From Polaribacter aquimarinus (lineage in GTDB: Bacteria; Bacteroidota; Bacteroidia; Flavobacteriales; Flavobacteriaceae), in contig NZ_QFFG01000001.1 in assembly GCF_003129485.1 (NCBI RefSeq), positions 434,001 through 498,000 on the forward strand: a stretch of DNA of 64,000 bases. The letters run 5' to 3'. Shown here in pieces: positions 8,327 to 16,580 of this stretch (the stretch's first letter is position 1; each line of letters starts with the position of its first letter). The translations under genes were made by a program, and so were the position numbers. The notes beneath the pieces were generated by a model. It saw only the letters and a program-made list of their open reading frames with translations, did not search any database and was not told the DNA's origin.

Positions 8327-10810
8327 TTATTTAGAAAAATCAATATACAAGCTGTTTGTCTTGCGATCTATTTCGAAGATTTTCTTCTTAAAACGTATTT
8401 CTTCTCCTTCTCCTACATAAATACTTTTTAATGTTTTATTTTTATCTAAAGAGATGACCGCATAAGATCCTTTAAAATAAATTTCGTCATTTTGAAATAC
8501 TTGGTTTTTAGATTGCGTAATTACATATTGAGTCAACTGTTCCTTTGGCGTTTTACTTACGATTTCTAATCCTTTGTAAACACCATCTTGCTCTAACTTA
8601 GCAACAGATTGAATGGTTGGTTTTTCTTTTTTATGATAAGGTTCATACACCACTACAAATGGATTTTCCCAAGCTTCTCCTTTTTTTCTAACCACTAAAG
8701 TTGGTGTTGGTAATTTATGATATGGTTTTGGTGCTTCAAAAGTAATGGGCGCTTTTACTTTGGTATACGTTCTATTTAAAAAACCTGGAATATGTAATTG
8801 CATAAAAACCGAATTGCCTTTTAATTTTTTAGTATGAAAAGTTGCAACCACATCTTTTTTATAGGTCTTAGAAGTTTGCACATCCTTAAAAAAGTGCCAA
8901 CCTGGGTTCCTATATTGTTTATTATGCACCCATTTCTTATTTGCATTTGCCATGTATCGATTTGGTGTTTTCTCAAACACTAAATCTTTATTATCAAAAA
9001 TCAACTTATCTCCTATATTATGATAAAGATAATCATGATATTCATTTGGCAAGTCCGATTTAGAGCGAAAAACATCTACATAATATCCTGTGGTTGGAGA
9101 TGTTCTTATTAAACCTAACGTTCTTTCTTGAATGGCTTCTGCTTTTTCTCCTTTATCATCTTTAAAACTTGTTTGACTAAAAGAATGGTAAGGAGACACT
9201 CCTTTTCCGCCAACTTTAGGTTCCATAGCAATTAGTTCAACACTATTGATACCTAAATTTACCCAACCACCTTCTCCTTGCGAACTTCCGTTTACAATTA
9301 CAGTATTGTGTGCTGCATAAATTCTAGAATAATTTTCGTGTAAATCTTTTCCATATTTCTTTCTCCCATGATCTACACCTAAAACTTGCCCTTCTCCATA
9401 CAATTCAATATTCATACCTTCTGCATGCCCATGCACCATATGTGCACCTCCTACAAAACCCATCAATCCATCTTTTGCATTACCAGTACTACTTACATTT
9501 CTTTGCAATACAATACCTGCATGATAAACCCTATCTGTTCTTGGTAGCTTAATTTTGTTAGATTCTCCATAAATGGCATCATCATACCAAAATAAGGCCT
9601 CTATATTTTTTCTTGAATATTTTCCTTTATCTAGTGCATTCTTTAACAGTGGAGCAAATTTATCTTGTAAATACTTTAAGCTATCCATCTTAGCCAAAAC
9701 ATAAGCATTTTCGTAAGCCTGATAAGAACCATGTTGTCTTCTATGACCATCTCCCCAACGTATAATTTCATTATTTGGATAGACCAAATCATCCAACCTT
9801 GGTAGTGCAAATAAGATATTTGGATATTTAGCTCCTAATTTTAATGATGGATTATATTTATTAATCACCAATAACAACTTGGCTAAAATTTCTGTGGAAT
9901 GATTTAAATACTGTGAAGTTTCTGGCCAAATATCACCTTGATTTTTATAATTTTTTGCCATAATTGGCAAAGCATCTTGATTTTTTGTGTTTTCTGTTAA
10001 AAAGTAGGACAATAATTTTTCACGCTCTTCTTCATCATCCATTGCCAAGGCATTGTAGACCAAATTAGGTGCTTCTAAAACTGAATGATTGGAGCCAGTT
10101 TGCCCATAATTTATAGTGATATCTGCATACGTTCTACAAACGTTTTGAAGTTCATCAATAGGAAAAGATACTTTTTGATTTTGAACAATATCAAAAGCAT
10201 TGCTTCCTTTTTTAAGGTATGTAGCTATGAAATCATAAATTAATGGAACTTTATACCCAATTACACGAACTTCTCTAAAACCATCATAAGGAAACAACCA
10301 ACCTCCTCTACCGTGCCAATCTGAAAGTTTAGATTTCTGTACAGATTTTACAAAAGAGTATAAAATACTACTTGCCATATAAGCGTATTTCTCATCTTGG
10401 GTTATATAGTACATAGTACCACAATCTAAGGCAATTTGTAAATATTTAATTAGTAATGCTGCAGGTTTCCATTCTTTATCGGTAGCATTGTCTAAATTTC
10501 TATGTTTTCCTTTTTCTACATGGTCTGTTTTATAAAACGGAGGAAAACTATTGTTTGAAGTCTCACTCCAGTTAAAAGGTAATTTTTTAAGATATGCTTT
10601 GGGGTTTCGATTGAACTTATTAACCTCTATATCTGTCTTTATTTTTAAATTTTCATGAATCTTTTTCGCCCAAGATTTTGTTTGTATTTTATCTAAAATT
10701 ACTGATCTATCTGAAGCTTTTACTAAAATAAAAGGGCGTTCAAATTTTTGGCAATAGGTTTTTAACCCTAATAACATAAAAGAAAACAATAAAATACTTT
10801 TTAATTTCAT
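8327..10810 (-). CDS. Heparinase II/III-like polysaccharide lyase, periplasmic
   Basis: This 827-residue secreted protein has a signal peptide of about 20 residues. An (alpha/alpha) toroid spans about 30-400, with TGSNHSVLEAPN (Asn241, His242) as a likely active-site pair. A heparinase II/III beta-sandwich follows, signalled by GFVGGAHMVHGHAEGMN (His457, His460, His462) and VLGVDHGRKKYG. This layout belongs to lyases that beta-eliminate at uronic acids (PL12, PL15, PL17, PL21, PL40 and similar). From memory, a lyase of the Formosa ulvan locus (PL40) has this architecture, but I cannot assign the family without alignment. A larger paralogue with the same motifs and a T9SS tail lies at 37651-41133. 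It has no sorting domain itself, so it probably acts on oligosaccharides in the periplasm. Confidence 0.75.
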   Translation of the reverse strand: MKLKSILLFSFMLLGLKTYCQKFERPFILVKASDRSVILDKIQTKSWAKKIHENLKIKTDIEVNKFNRNPKAYLKKLPFNWSETSNNSFPPFYKTDHVEKGKHRNLDNATDKEWKPAALLIKYLQIALDCGTMYYITQDEKYAYMASSILYSFVKSVQKSKLSDWHGRGGWLFPYDGFREVRVIGYKVPLIYDFIATYLKKGSNAFDIVQNQKVSFPIDELQNVCRTYADITINYGQTGSNHSVLEAPNLVYNALAMDDEEEREKLLSYFLTENTKNQDALPIMAKNYKNQGDIWPETSQYLNHSTEILAKLLLVINKYNPSLKLGAKYPNILFALPRLDDLVYPNNEIIRWGDGHRRQHGSYQAYENAYVLAKMDSLKYLQDKFAPLLKNALDKGKYSRKNIEALFWYDDAIYGESNKIKLPRTDRVYHAGIVLQRNVSSTGNAKDGLMGFVGGAHMVHGHAEGMNIELYGEGQVLGVDHGRKKYGKDLHENYSRIYAAHNTVIVNGSSQGEGGWVNLGINSVELIAMEPKVGGKGVSPYHSFSQTSFKDDKGEKAEAIQERTLGLIRTSPTTGYYVDVFRSKSDLPNEYHDYLYHNIGDKLIFDNKDLVFEKTPNRYMANANKKWVHNKQYRNPGWHFFKDVQTSKTYKKDVVATFHTKKLKGNSVFMQLHIPGFLNRTYTKVKAPITFEAPKPYHKLPTPTLVVRKKGEAWENPFVVVYEPYHKKEKPTIQSVAKLEQDGVYKGLEIVSKTPKEQLTQYVITQSKNQVFQNDEIYFKGSYAVISLDKNKTLKSIYVGEGEEIRFKKKIFEIDRKTNSLYIDFSK

Positions 10811-10820
10811 TCTTCAAAAT

Positions 10821-11867
10821 TTAATCGTTGATATACTTTATCATTGCTTCTCTATAATGCAAATAATTGTTAGGAGGTGATTTTTTGTTATCTTCTAAAT
10901 ATTTTTTTATCCATTTTGGATGATTTATATCTTTAGAATTTCCTTCAAATATATTTTTTAAAAAAACACCTGTGGTACTTGTTTGTTTAAGATAATCAAT
11001 TCTAGAAGTATAACCTTTTAATTTAGGTAAATTCATAAAATAATTTGTCAATATCGCTATATCTGGAGATTCAGCATATGGAATAGTTGCTCCTTTTTTT
11101 ACACCATTCCCGTAAAAATTCATATAAATTTGCCATGAAGATAATTGCTCAGAAAGGTGATTACTTTTTCTTAAAGTTCCCATTCCATGGTCTGCAGAAA
11201 TAATAAAAAAAGAATTTTTCCACAAACCTTCTTTTTTTAAAAAGGTAACTAACTTTGCTAACTGAGCATCTGCATTTAAAATGGCTTTAATATACATTGA
11301 ATCTGGATTTGTTTTCCCTTCAGGACCTTTCCAAGAACTTCTAATTTCTTGTAAATGCAAGCGTACTAACCTTGCACCATCTTGCTTAATATGTTTCATC
11401 CCTAATTCAACAACTTTTTGATCGGACATAATAGCTGCATAATGGGTATCTGCAGTTGTAAAAACATCATACAATGTATGTCCTCCTACATAAACAGATT
11501 TAATTCCTTTTCGTTTTGCAGATAAAAATATATCATCTAGATTTTGTGACTCAAAAACATGAGTTCCTGTATGCATTCCAATATTTGGTGGAGATGCTCC
11601 TCTCCAAGGTTCACTGCCATCTGGTAATTTAACTCTCCCAACAGGGCTATTTGAGTATGCATCTTCTACAACAACTCCGTTATTTCTAAAATATCTTAAA
11701 TTTTCTGCACCCGCTTTAATTGCTGTTTCTACAGCGTCTTTCATTAATCCATCTATAATAAATTGAATAACTATAGGTTGTTGTTTTTCTATTTTTTTTA
11801 CTCGTTTTAGTTGACTGCAATTAATTAGCAATAAACTTGAAATAATTAATGTAAAAAAGGTTCTCAT
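10821..11867 (-). CDS. Alkaline-phosphatase-superfamily lipoprotein (phosphodiesterase/sulfatase-like)
   Basis: This 348-residue protein has a lipobox-like LLINC (Cys17). The core belongs to the alkaline phosphatase superfamily: a metal Asp in VIQFIIDGLMKDAV, and the second metal site in ISADHGMGTLRKSNH. It lacks the C-x-P/A-x-R formylglycine motif of the neighbouring sulfatases. The corresponding stretch is SPPNIGMHTGTHVFES, where a Thr or Ser could be the nucleophile, as in type I phosphodiesterases. It is therefore more likely a phosphohydrolase, phosphonate or phosphodiester hydrolase, or an unmodified sulfatase relative, than an ordinary sulfatase. It lies 10 bases upstream of the heparinase-like gene and 110 bases after a sulfatase, so it belongs to the polysaccharide operon. 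The substrate is unknown. Confidence 0.65.
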   Translation of the reverse strand: MRTFFTLIISSLLLINCSQLKRVKKIEKQQPIVIQFIIDGLMKDAVETAIKAGAENLRYFRNNGVVVEDAYSNSPVGRVKLPDGSEPWRGASPPNIGMHTGTHVFESQNLDDIFLSAKRKGIKSVYVGGHTLYDVFTTADTHYAAIMSDQKVVELGMKHIKQDGARLVRLHLQEIRSSWKGPEGKTNPDSMYIKAILNADAQLAKLVTFLKKEGLWKNSFFIISADHGMGTLRKSNHLSEQLSSWQIYMNFYGNGVKKGATIPYAESPDIAILTNYFMNLPKLKGYTSRIDYLKQTSTTGVFLKNIFEGNSKDINHPKWIKKYLEDNKKSPPNNYLHYREAMIKYIND

Positions 11868-11977
11868 ATAAATTATTCTGTATTCTAAATTCAGCTTGTA
11901 TTAAAAAAAATCAGTCAATATTTTTCATTATCCTAATGCTTTTAATTCAATACAATAACAATTACAATTAACAAGTT

Positions 11978-13387
11978 TTACTTATAACTACTTGCCTGTT
12001 TTTGTTTTCTTTTTAAAGCATTTCGCATTTCTTGAAGTACTTTTTTATAATTGGTATCAGCAACTACATTCTTATTTTCTGCTGGGTCTAATTTTCGGTT
12101 ATATAGCATTTCTTCACCATTTTCAAACAAAGAATAGGTAAAATCCTGATTAACAATAGCATCTGCCTTTTTAAATCGTGCATAAACATTTTCTCTAAAC
12201 GATTGTTTAGGATCATCTAAAACCGATGTAAAACTTTTTCCCATAATATAATCTGGTACTTTAATATTAGCTAAATCGCAAATAGTAGGATAAATATCTA
12301 CACTTTCTACCATAGCTTTGGTATGTTCTCCTTTGGCTTTTCCAGGTACTTTTACAATTAGTGGAACTTGTAATGCATTATGTAAGGTATTGTGTTTTCC
12401 CCAAAACTCATGTTCTCCTAAATGCCAACCGTGATCGCCCCATAATACTACAATCGTATTTTCTGCCAAACCAAGCGTTTCTAATTCTTTAAGTACATCT
12501 CCAACCATTTGATCAACGTAACTCACACAAGCATAATACCCATGACGCATCATTTTATGAAATGCTTTTGTATTTGGTTTATAATCACCAAAACTATAGC
12601 TCTTAAATTCGCCACTACCTCTTAACAAACTAGGCGCGTTTTCAGGTAAATGACGATTGTCTGCAATTTCTATGGAATCTCTATCATACATATCCCAATA
12701 TTTCTTTGGGGCATAAAACGGCATATGAGGACGAAAAAATCCGCAAGCCATGAAAAAAGATTCTCCTGATTTTTTAAAACGACGTAAATCACTTATTGTT
12801 TTTTGTGCTATTTTATAATCTGGATAACTGCTATCTGATACATCTGGTGATTCATACACACGCCCATTGCCAGATTTCATTACTACATTGTTAGTTGTAG
12901 GATCATAACTTACACGATGACCTCCTTTTGGCATCCATGGGTTTTCGCTCCAACTTGCTTCCTGAACATCTTTATTATAATGAAAAATCTTTCCGTTTGA
13001 AATACTAGTATAACCAGCTTCTTTAAAAAGACTTGGTAGTGTTTTTGCATTTGGCACGTCTTCTTGCGCCTTTGCTCTATAATCTATAAAACGATTTTTT
13101 GTAGGTAAAATACTTGTTAATAAACTAGCTCTTGAAGCACCACAAACTGGTACATTACAATACGCTTTATTAAACACCAAACTTTCACTAGCTAATTTAT
13201 CTAGGTTTGGAGATTTTACATGTTTTGCTCCGTAAAAATTCAGTTCTGGACGCAAATCATCTATAGCAATGAACAAGACATTCATTGGTTTTTTAGTTGT
13301 AATTTTAGCTACTTTTTTATTTTCAGTTTTACACGAAAAAATAATAAAGGATAAACTAAATGCGAAAATTGAAAGTTTTTTTATCAT
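11978..13387 (-). CDS. S1 sulfatase, iduronate-2-sulfatase-like (S1_7-type), lipoprotein
   Basis: This 469-residue protein has a lipobox IIFSC (Cys19). The catalytic core has [15 protein letters not shown] (metal Asp43, Asp44), [10 protein letters not shown] with Cys82 as the formylglycine precursor, GKIFHYNK, FFRPHMPF, WGDHGWHLGEHEFWGKHN for the second metal and sulfate sites, and a typical C-terminal subdomain. The DDLRPEL signature and PHMPF segment are those of iduronate-2-sulfatase relatives (S1_7). In this setting it probably removes a 2-O-sulfate from a uronate or sulfate from rhamnose, but position specificity cannot be read from sequence. It follows the next sulfatase by four bases. 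An FGE or anSME maturase is needed and is not encoded in the window. Confidence 0.9.
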   Translation of the reverse strand: MIKKLSIFAFSLSFIIFSCKTENKKVAKITTKKPMNVLFIAIDDLRPELNFYGAKHVKSPNLDKLASESLVFNKAYCNVPVCGASRASLLTSILPTKNRFIDYRAKAQEDVPNAKTLPSLFKEAGYTSISNGKIFHYNKDVQEASWSENPWMPKGGHRVSYDPTTNNVVMKSGNGRVYESPDVSDSSYPDYKIAQKTISDLRRFKKSGESFFMACGFFRPHMPFYAPKKYWDMYDRDSIEIADNRHLPENAPSLLRGSGEFKSYSFGDYKPNTKAFHKMMRHGYYACVSYVDQMVGDVLKELETLGLAENTIVVLWGDHGWHLGEHEFWGKHNTLHNALQVPLIVKVPGKAKGEHTKAMVESVDIYPTICDLANIKVPDYIMGKSFTSVLDDPKQSFRENVYARFKKADAIVNQDFTYSLFENGEEMLYNRKLDPAENKNVVADTNYKKVLQEMRNALKRKQKQASSYK

Positions 13388-13391
13388 AATT

Positions 13392-14888
13392 TTACCAATG
13401 TTTAATAACGATGTAATCGTCTTTTGTAAGTGTATTTTTTATAGAGTCTGGAATTTTCCTTCTAGGTGTATCTTGGTCTAGCTTAAACCCTTTTTTACCT
13501 TTTGGAGTTATAATTGGCATATTACCAATAGTTCCATCTAAAATATCTCCTTGAGATTTCATCCAACTAAATAAGTCTTTTTTCAAAGCTTCTTTAATAA
13601 CTTGTAATTCTGGGTTATTTGCTAAATTATTTTGTTCGAAAGGATCATTTTTTAAGTCATAAAGCACTTCTAAGGGTTCATTTTTAAATTTAGTAGCACC
13701 ACGTTTTATAAAATAATCTACATTCGGTTTTCCAGTTAAATTTTTATCTAAAACTTCAATTGAATTAAAGTTTCGTATGTACTTGTAACGTGTATTACGT
13801 ATCATTCTAGAAGGAAAAACTTCAGAATTTAATATATTCTGATTGGTTCTTACGCCATATACATATTTGTTTACTGATGCATCTTTACCTTCTAATATGG
13901 GTAAAAAACTAGTACCATCCATATCGCCAGATAATTCGCCTCCTGCAATTTTCATAAAGGTTGGCAAGACATCTGTATAATGAATCAATTGATTTGAAGT
14001 AGATCCTGGCTTTATTACTTTTGGCCAACGCACTACAAATGGCACTTTTAAACCAATATCTTTTACCGTAAATTTACCTGAAACCCCGTGATCTGCACTG
14101 TAAATAAATAATGTATTATCACCTAAATACTCATCTACCAATTTTAAAACACCTTCTATTTGTGTGTTATCTTCTTCAATACTTCTGTAATACCCTGCTT
14201 TCTTTTTTACAAAAGCTTTGTCATTTTTTTTATCCTCATTAAATGGGAAAAACTTAATAGCTTCTGCTTTCGGATTTTCAACATCAAAATACTTTCCATG
14301 TGGGTATTTTGAAGTGATAAACATACAGAATGGTTTTTTCGTTGATTGGAAATAACTTTCTATACTATCTAAAGGAATATAATCTCTAGGCACACCCTTT
14401 TTAGGAACTGGTTCCCATTCTCTATCCCACTGGTATACACTCGCTGGTTTTACATGACTTTTACCAGCCAAAACAACTTCGTAGCCCAATTTTTTCATTC
14501 TAGAAGTTACACTTTCAATATTGGGTCTTGTAGCTGTATGGTTCGCAAAACAACCATTTTTAACAGGATAATTTCCTGTAAAAAGTTGCGATCTACTAGG
14601 TGCACAAATAGCCTGTGCTGTAAATGCATTGGTAAATAACATACCTTCTGCTGCCAAACGATCTACTGCAGCAGTATTTACTTTTTCATTGCCATAACAC
14701 CCATAATCATATACATCTTGGTCATCTGCTAAATAAAAAATTAGATTGGGTTGATTCGTCTTTCTTTGTGCTGTATTCGTTTTAGAAATAACTTTAGACG
14801 TTGCATCCGTTTGTCTTACGCCAGAACATGCCGCTAATAAAATTGAAATACATAGTATTGGAAATAACAGTAAGTTTAGTCTATTCAT
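13392..14888 (-). CDS. S1 sulfatase, sulfamidase-like (S1_8-type), lipoprotein
   Basis: This 498-residue protein has a lipobox LLAAC (Cys21). Catalytic features are FYLADDQDVYDYGCYG (metal Asp55, Asp56), AICAPSRSQLFTG with formylglycine Cys95, GKSHVKP, SKYPHGKY and FIYSADHGVSGKF. The DDQD-YGCYGN opening and CAPSRSQLFTG resemble the N-sulfoglucosamine sulfohydrolase group (S1_8); members of this group are also known from marine polysaccharide loci. It lies between two other sulfatases with gaps of 4 and 12 bases, forming a three-sulfatase run of different subfamilies. That implies several distinct sulfate positions on the glycan. The exact substrate is unknown. Confidence 0.88.
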   Translation of the reverse strand: MNRLNLLLFPILCISILLAACSGVRQTDATSKVISKTNTAQRKTNQPNLIFYLADDQDVYDYGCYGNEKVNTAAVDRLAAEGMLFTNAFTAQAICAPSRSQLFTGNYPVKNGCFANHTATRPNIESVTSRMKKLGYEVVLAGKSHVKPASVYQWDREWEPVPKKGVPRDYIPLDSIESYFQSTKKPFCMFITSKYPHGKYFDVENPKAEAIKFFPFNEDKKNDKAFVKKKAGYYRSIEEDNTQIEGVLKLVDEYLGDNTLFIYSADHGVSGKFTVKDIGLKVPFVVRWPKVIKPGSTSNQLIHYTDVLPTFMKIAGGELSGDMDGTSFLPILEGKDASVNKYVYGVRTNQNILNSEVFPSRMIRNTRYKYIRNFNSIEVLDKNLTGKPNVDYFIKRGATKFKNEPLEVLYDLKNDPFEQNNLANNPELQVIKEALKKDLFSWMKSQGDILDGTIGNMPIITPKGKKGFKLDQDTPRRKIPDSIKNTLTKDDYIVIKHW

Positions 14889-14900
14889 TGTCTTTGCTAC

Positions 14901-16553
14901 TTATTTTTTATATGTTTTTACCCCATCCTTTTTTGGAAAAGGTACATTTTCTCCATTTTTTACCCAAGTTCCTGTTGGCGCATTATTGGCTTTTAACCAT
15001 GCCAACATATCTGCATTCATTTGTAGAGCGATTTCCATTTCTTTGGATGTAGGATTCTTTAAAACATTTCTTTTTTCAGAAATATCTTTTGTGATATTAT
15101 ACATTTCAAATACTTCAGTTTCATAAAAATAAAACAACTTAAAATATTCTTCTCCTACTCTTGTTTGAATTAATGTTGATGGCGAAAAACGCTCATCCAT
15201 ATATCCTGGAAGATGCCAAAACAAATTATTTCTTGAGATTCTTTTTGCTTCTCCTGTTAAAACTTTTGCAAAAGAAGCTCCATCAAATTTAGATTTACTA
15301 CCATCTTTCTTTTTTAATTTGGTAATATCTACATCAGCTAAATCTGCTAAAGTGGGTAAAAAATCGATGCAATGTACGGCTTGATTGGTTACTGAATTTT
15401 CTTTTATCACATTTGGATATCTGAAAATTAAAGGCACTCTAAGACCGCCTTCTGTTAAATTTCCTTTTCTGCCTTTCAGTGGATTATTTTCTCTTAATCC
15501 TCCATTATCAGAATAAAAAATGAAAATAGTATTGTTGGTGATATCATCAGCAAAATTACCATCGCCATTCGGATCTTTTAAGGCATTATTTATTTTTCCA
15601 ACATTTTGATCTAACAACTCAATCATTGATGCATATTCTGCTGCTCTAGGGTTCAAACCTCTTTTTAAATATTTTTCAGTTAAATCTTTTCTACCTGTCA
15701 CTTTTGTGTGTACCGCGTGAAAAGGTACATATAAAAAGAAAGGATTTTCGTCATTTGCTTTTTCTTTGATATAATCTACAGAAAAATCTCCAATGGCATC
15801 TGTAAGATGTTTTGGTGTACCTTTTAAAAGGGCTACATCTCCTTGAGAATGGTAAGGCTTAAGAGTTGTATTGATGTATTCATCATCATAAGGATTTGCA
15901 TATTTATCTACAAACTCGGAATTAAACGTCCATCCTTTTTTATCAGAATTTAAGGCTAAATAAAACTTTTTCGTTCTTTTTCCGTTAATAGGAGCTGCTA
16001 TTATATGATGAATATCTGCTGGCAAATCTATACCATAATCACCTACTAAAGGATGTGGAGTTCCGTGACTTTTACCCACTAAAGCAGTTTGATAACCTTT
16101 TGTTTTTAGAACATCAAACATATTGATGCCATCTTCTGCAATTACTTTTTTTTGCTTGTGAGGTTCAATAAGTACATTTGGATATCCTTTAGTTCTTTTG
16201 TCTTGTCTTTTTAAAGAACCTACATTATACACCTGATTATCTATACCTGTTGCATATTGTCCGCTAATTAATGCTGCTCTTGATGGCGCACAATTTTGGT
16301 TGGTATAGGCATTTGTAAAAGACATTCCTTGAGATGCCAATTTATCGATTACAGGCGTTTCATAAATTTTAGAACCGTTATTCTTATTTGTATTCCCTGT
16401 ACTTACATCAACCCAACCTAAATCATCTGCAAAAATGAATACAATGTTTGGTTTTTTATGATTACTTTCTTTTTTTTGTAGCTTTGATGAACTACAATTA
16501 AACAATACCACTGTTAAAAAACAGATAATTGAGATTTGAAATATTCTCTTCAT
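14901..16553 (-). CDS. S1 sulfatase, arylsulfatase A / GalNAc-6-sulfatase-like, lipoprotein
   Basis: This 550-residue protein has a lipobox-like VLFNC (Cys20). It shows FIFADDLGWVDVSTG (metal Asp43, Asp44), QNCAPSRAALISGQY with formylglycine Cys88, GKSHGTP, FFLYVPFHAVHTK, and IFYSDNGGLRENNPLKGRKGNLTEGGLRVPLI. The DNGG...KG...EGG-RVP pattern is that of the arylsulfatase A/N-acetylgalactosamine-6-sulfatase type, perhaps S1_16. It uses a Cys-type motif and is intact. It lies 27 bases after the GH39-like T9SS gene. Because its metal-site pattern differs from the S1_7 and S1_8 neighbours, a different sulfated position or residue is expected. That is an inference. Confidence 0.88.
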   Translation of the reverse strand: MKRIFQISIICFLTVVLFNCSSSKLQKKESNHKKPNIVFIFADDLGWVDVSTGNTNKNNGSKIYETPVIDKLASQGMSFTNAYTNQNCAPSRAALISGQYATGIDNQVYNVGSLKRQDKRTKGYPNVLIEPHKQKKVIAEDGINMFDVLKTKGYQTALVGKSHGTPHPLVGDYGIDLPADIHHIIAAPINGKRTKKFYLALNSDKKGWTFNSEFVDKYANPYDDEYINTTLKPYHSQGDVALLKGTPKHLTDAIGDFSVDYIKEKANDENPFFLYVPFHAVHTKVTGRKDLTEKYLKRGLNPRAAEYASMIELLDQNVGKINNALKDPNGDGNFADDITNNTIFIFYSDNGGLRENNPLKGRKGNLTEGGLRVPLIFRYPNVIKENSVTNQAVHCIDFLPTLADLADVDITKLKKKDGSKSKFDGASFAKVLTGEAKRISRNNLFWHLPGYMDERFSPSTLIQTRVGEEYFKLFYFYETEVFEMYNITKDISEKRNVLKNPTSKEMEIALQMNADMLAWLKANNAPTGTWVKNGENVPFPKKDGVKTYKK

Positions 16554-16580
16554 TTAAACGTTACTTTACTTTTATACTTT

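Noticed and set aside
11868..11977. Gap between sulfatase and phosphatase-like gene searched for a remnant or promoter
   Set aside because: Only AT-rich sequence; no motif, hairpin or coding fragment recognised.
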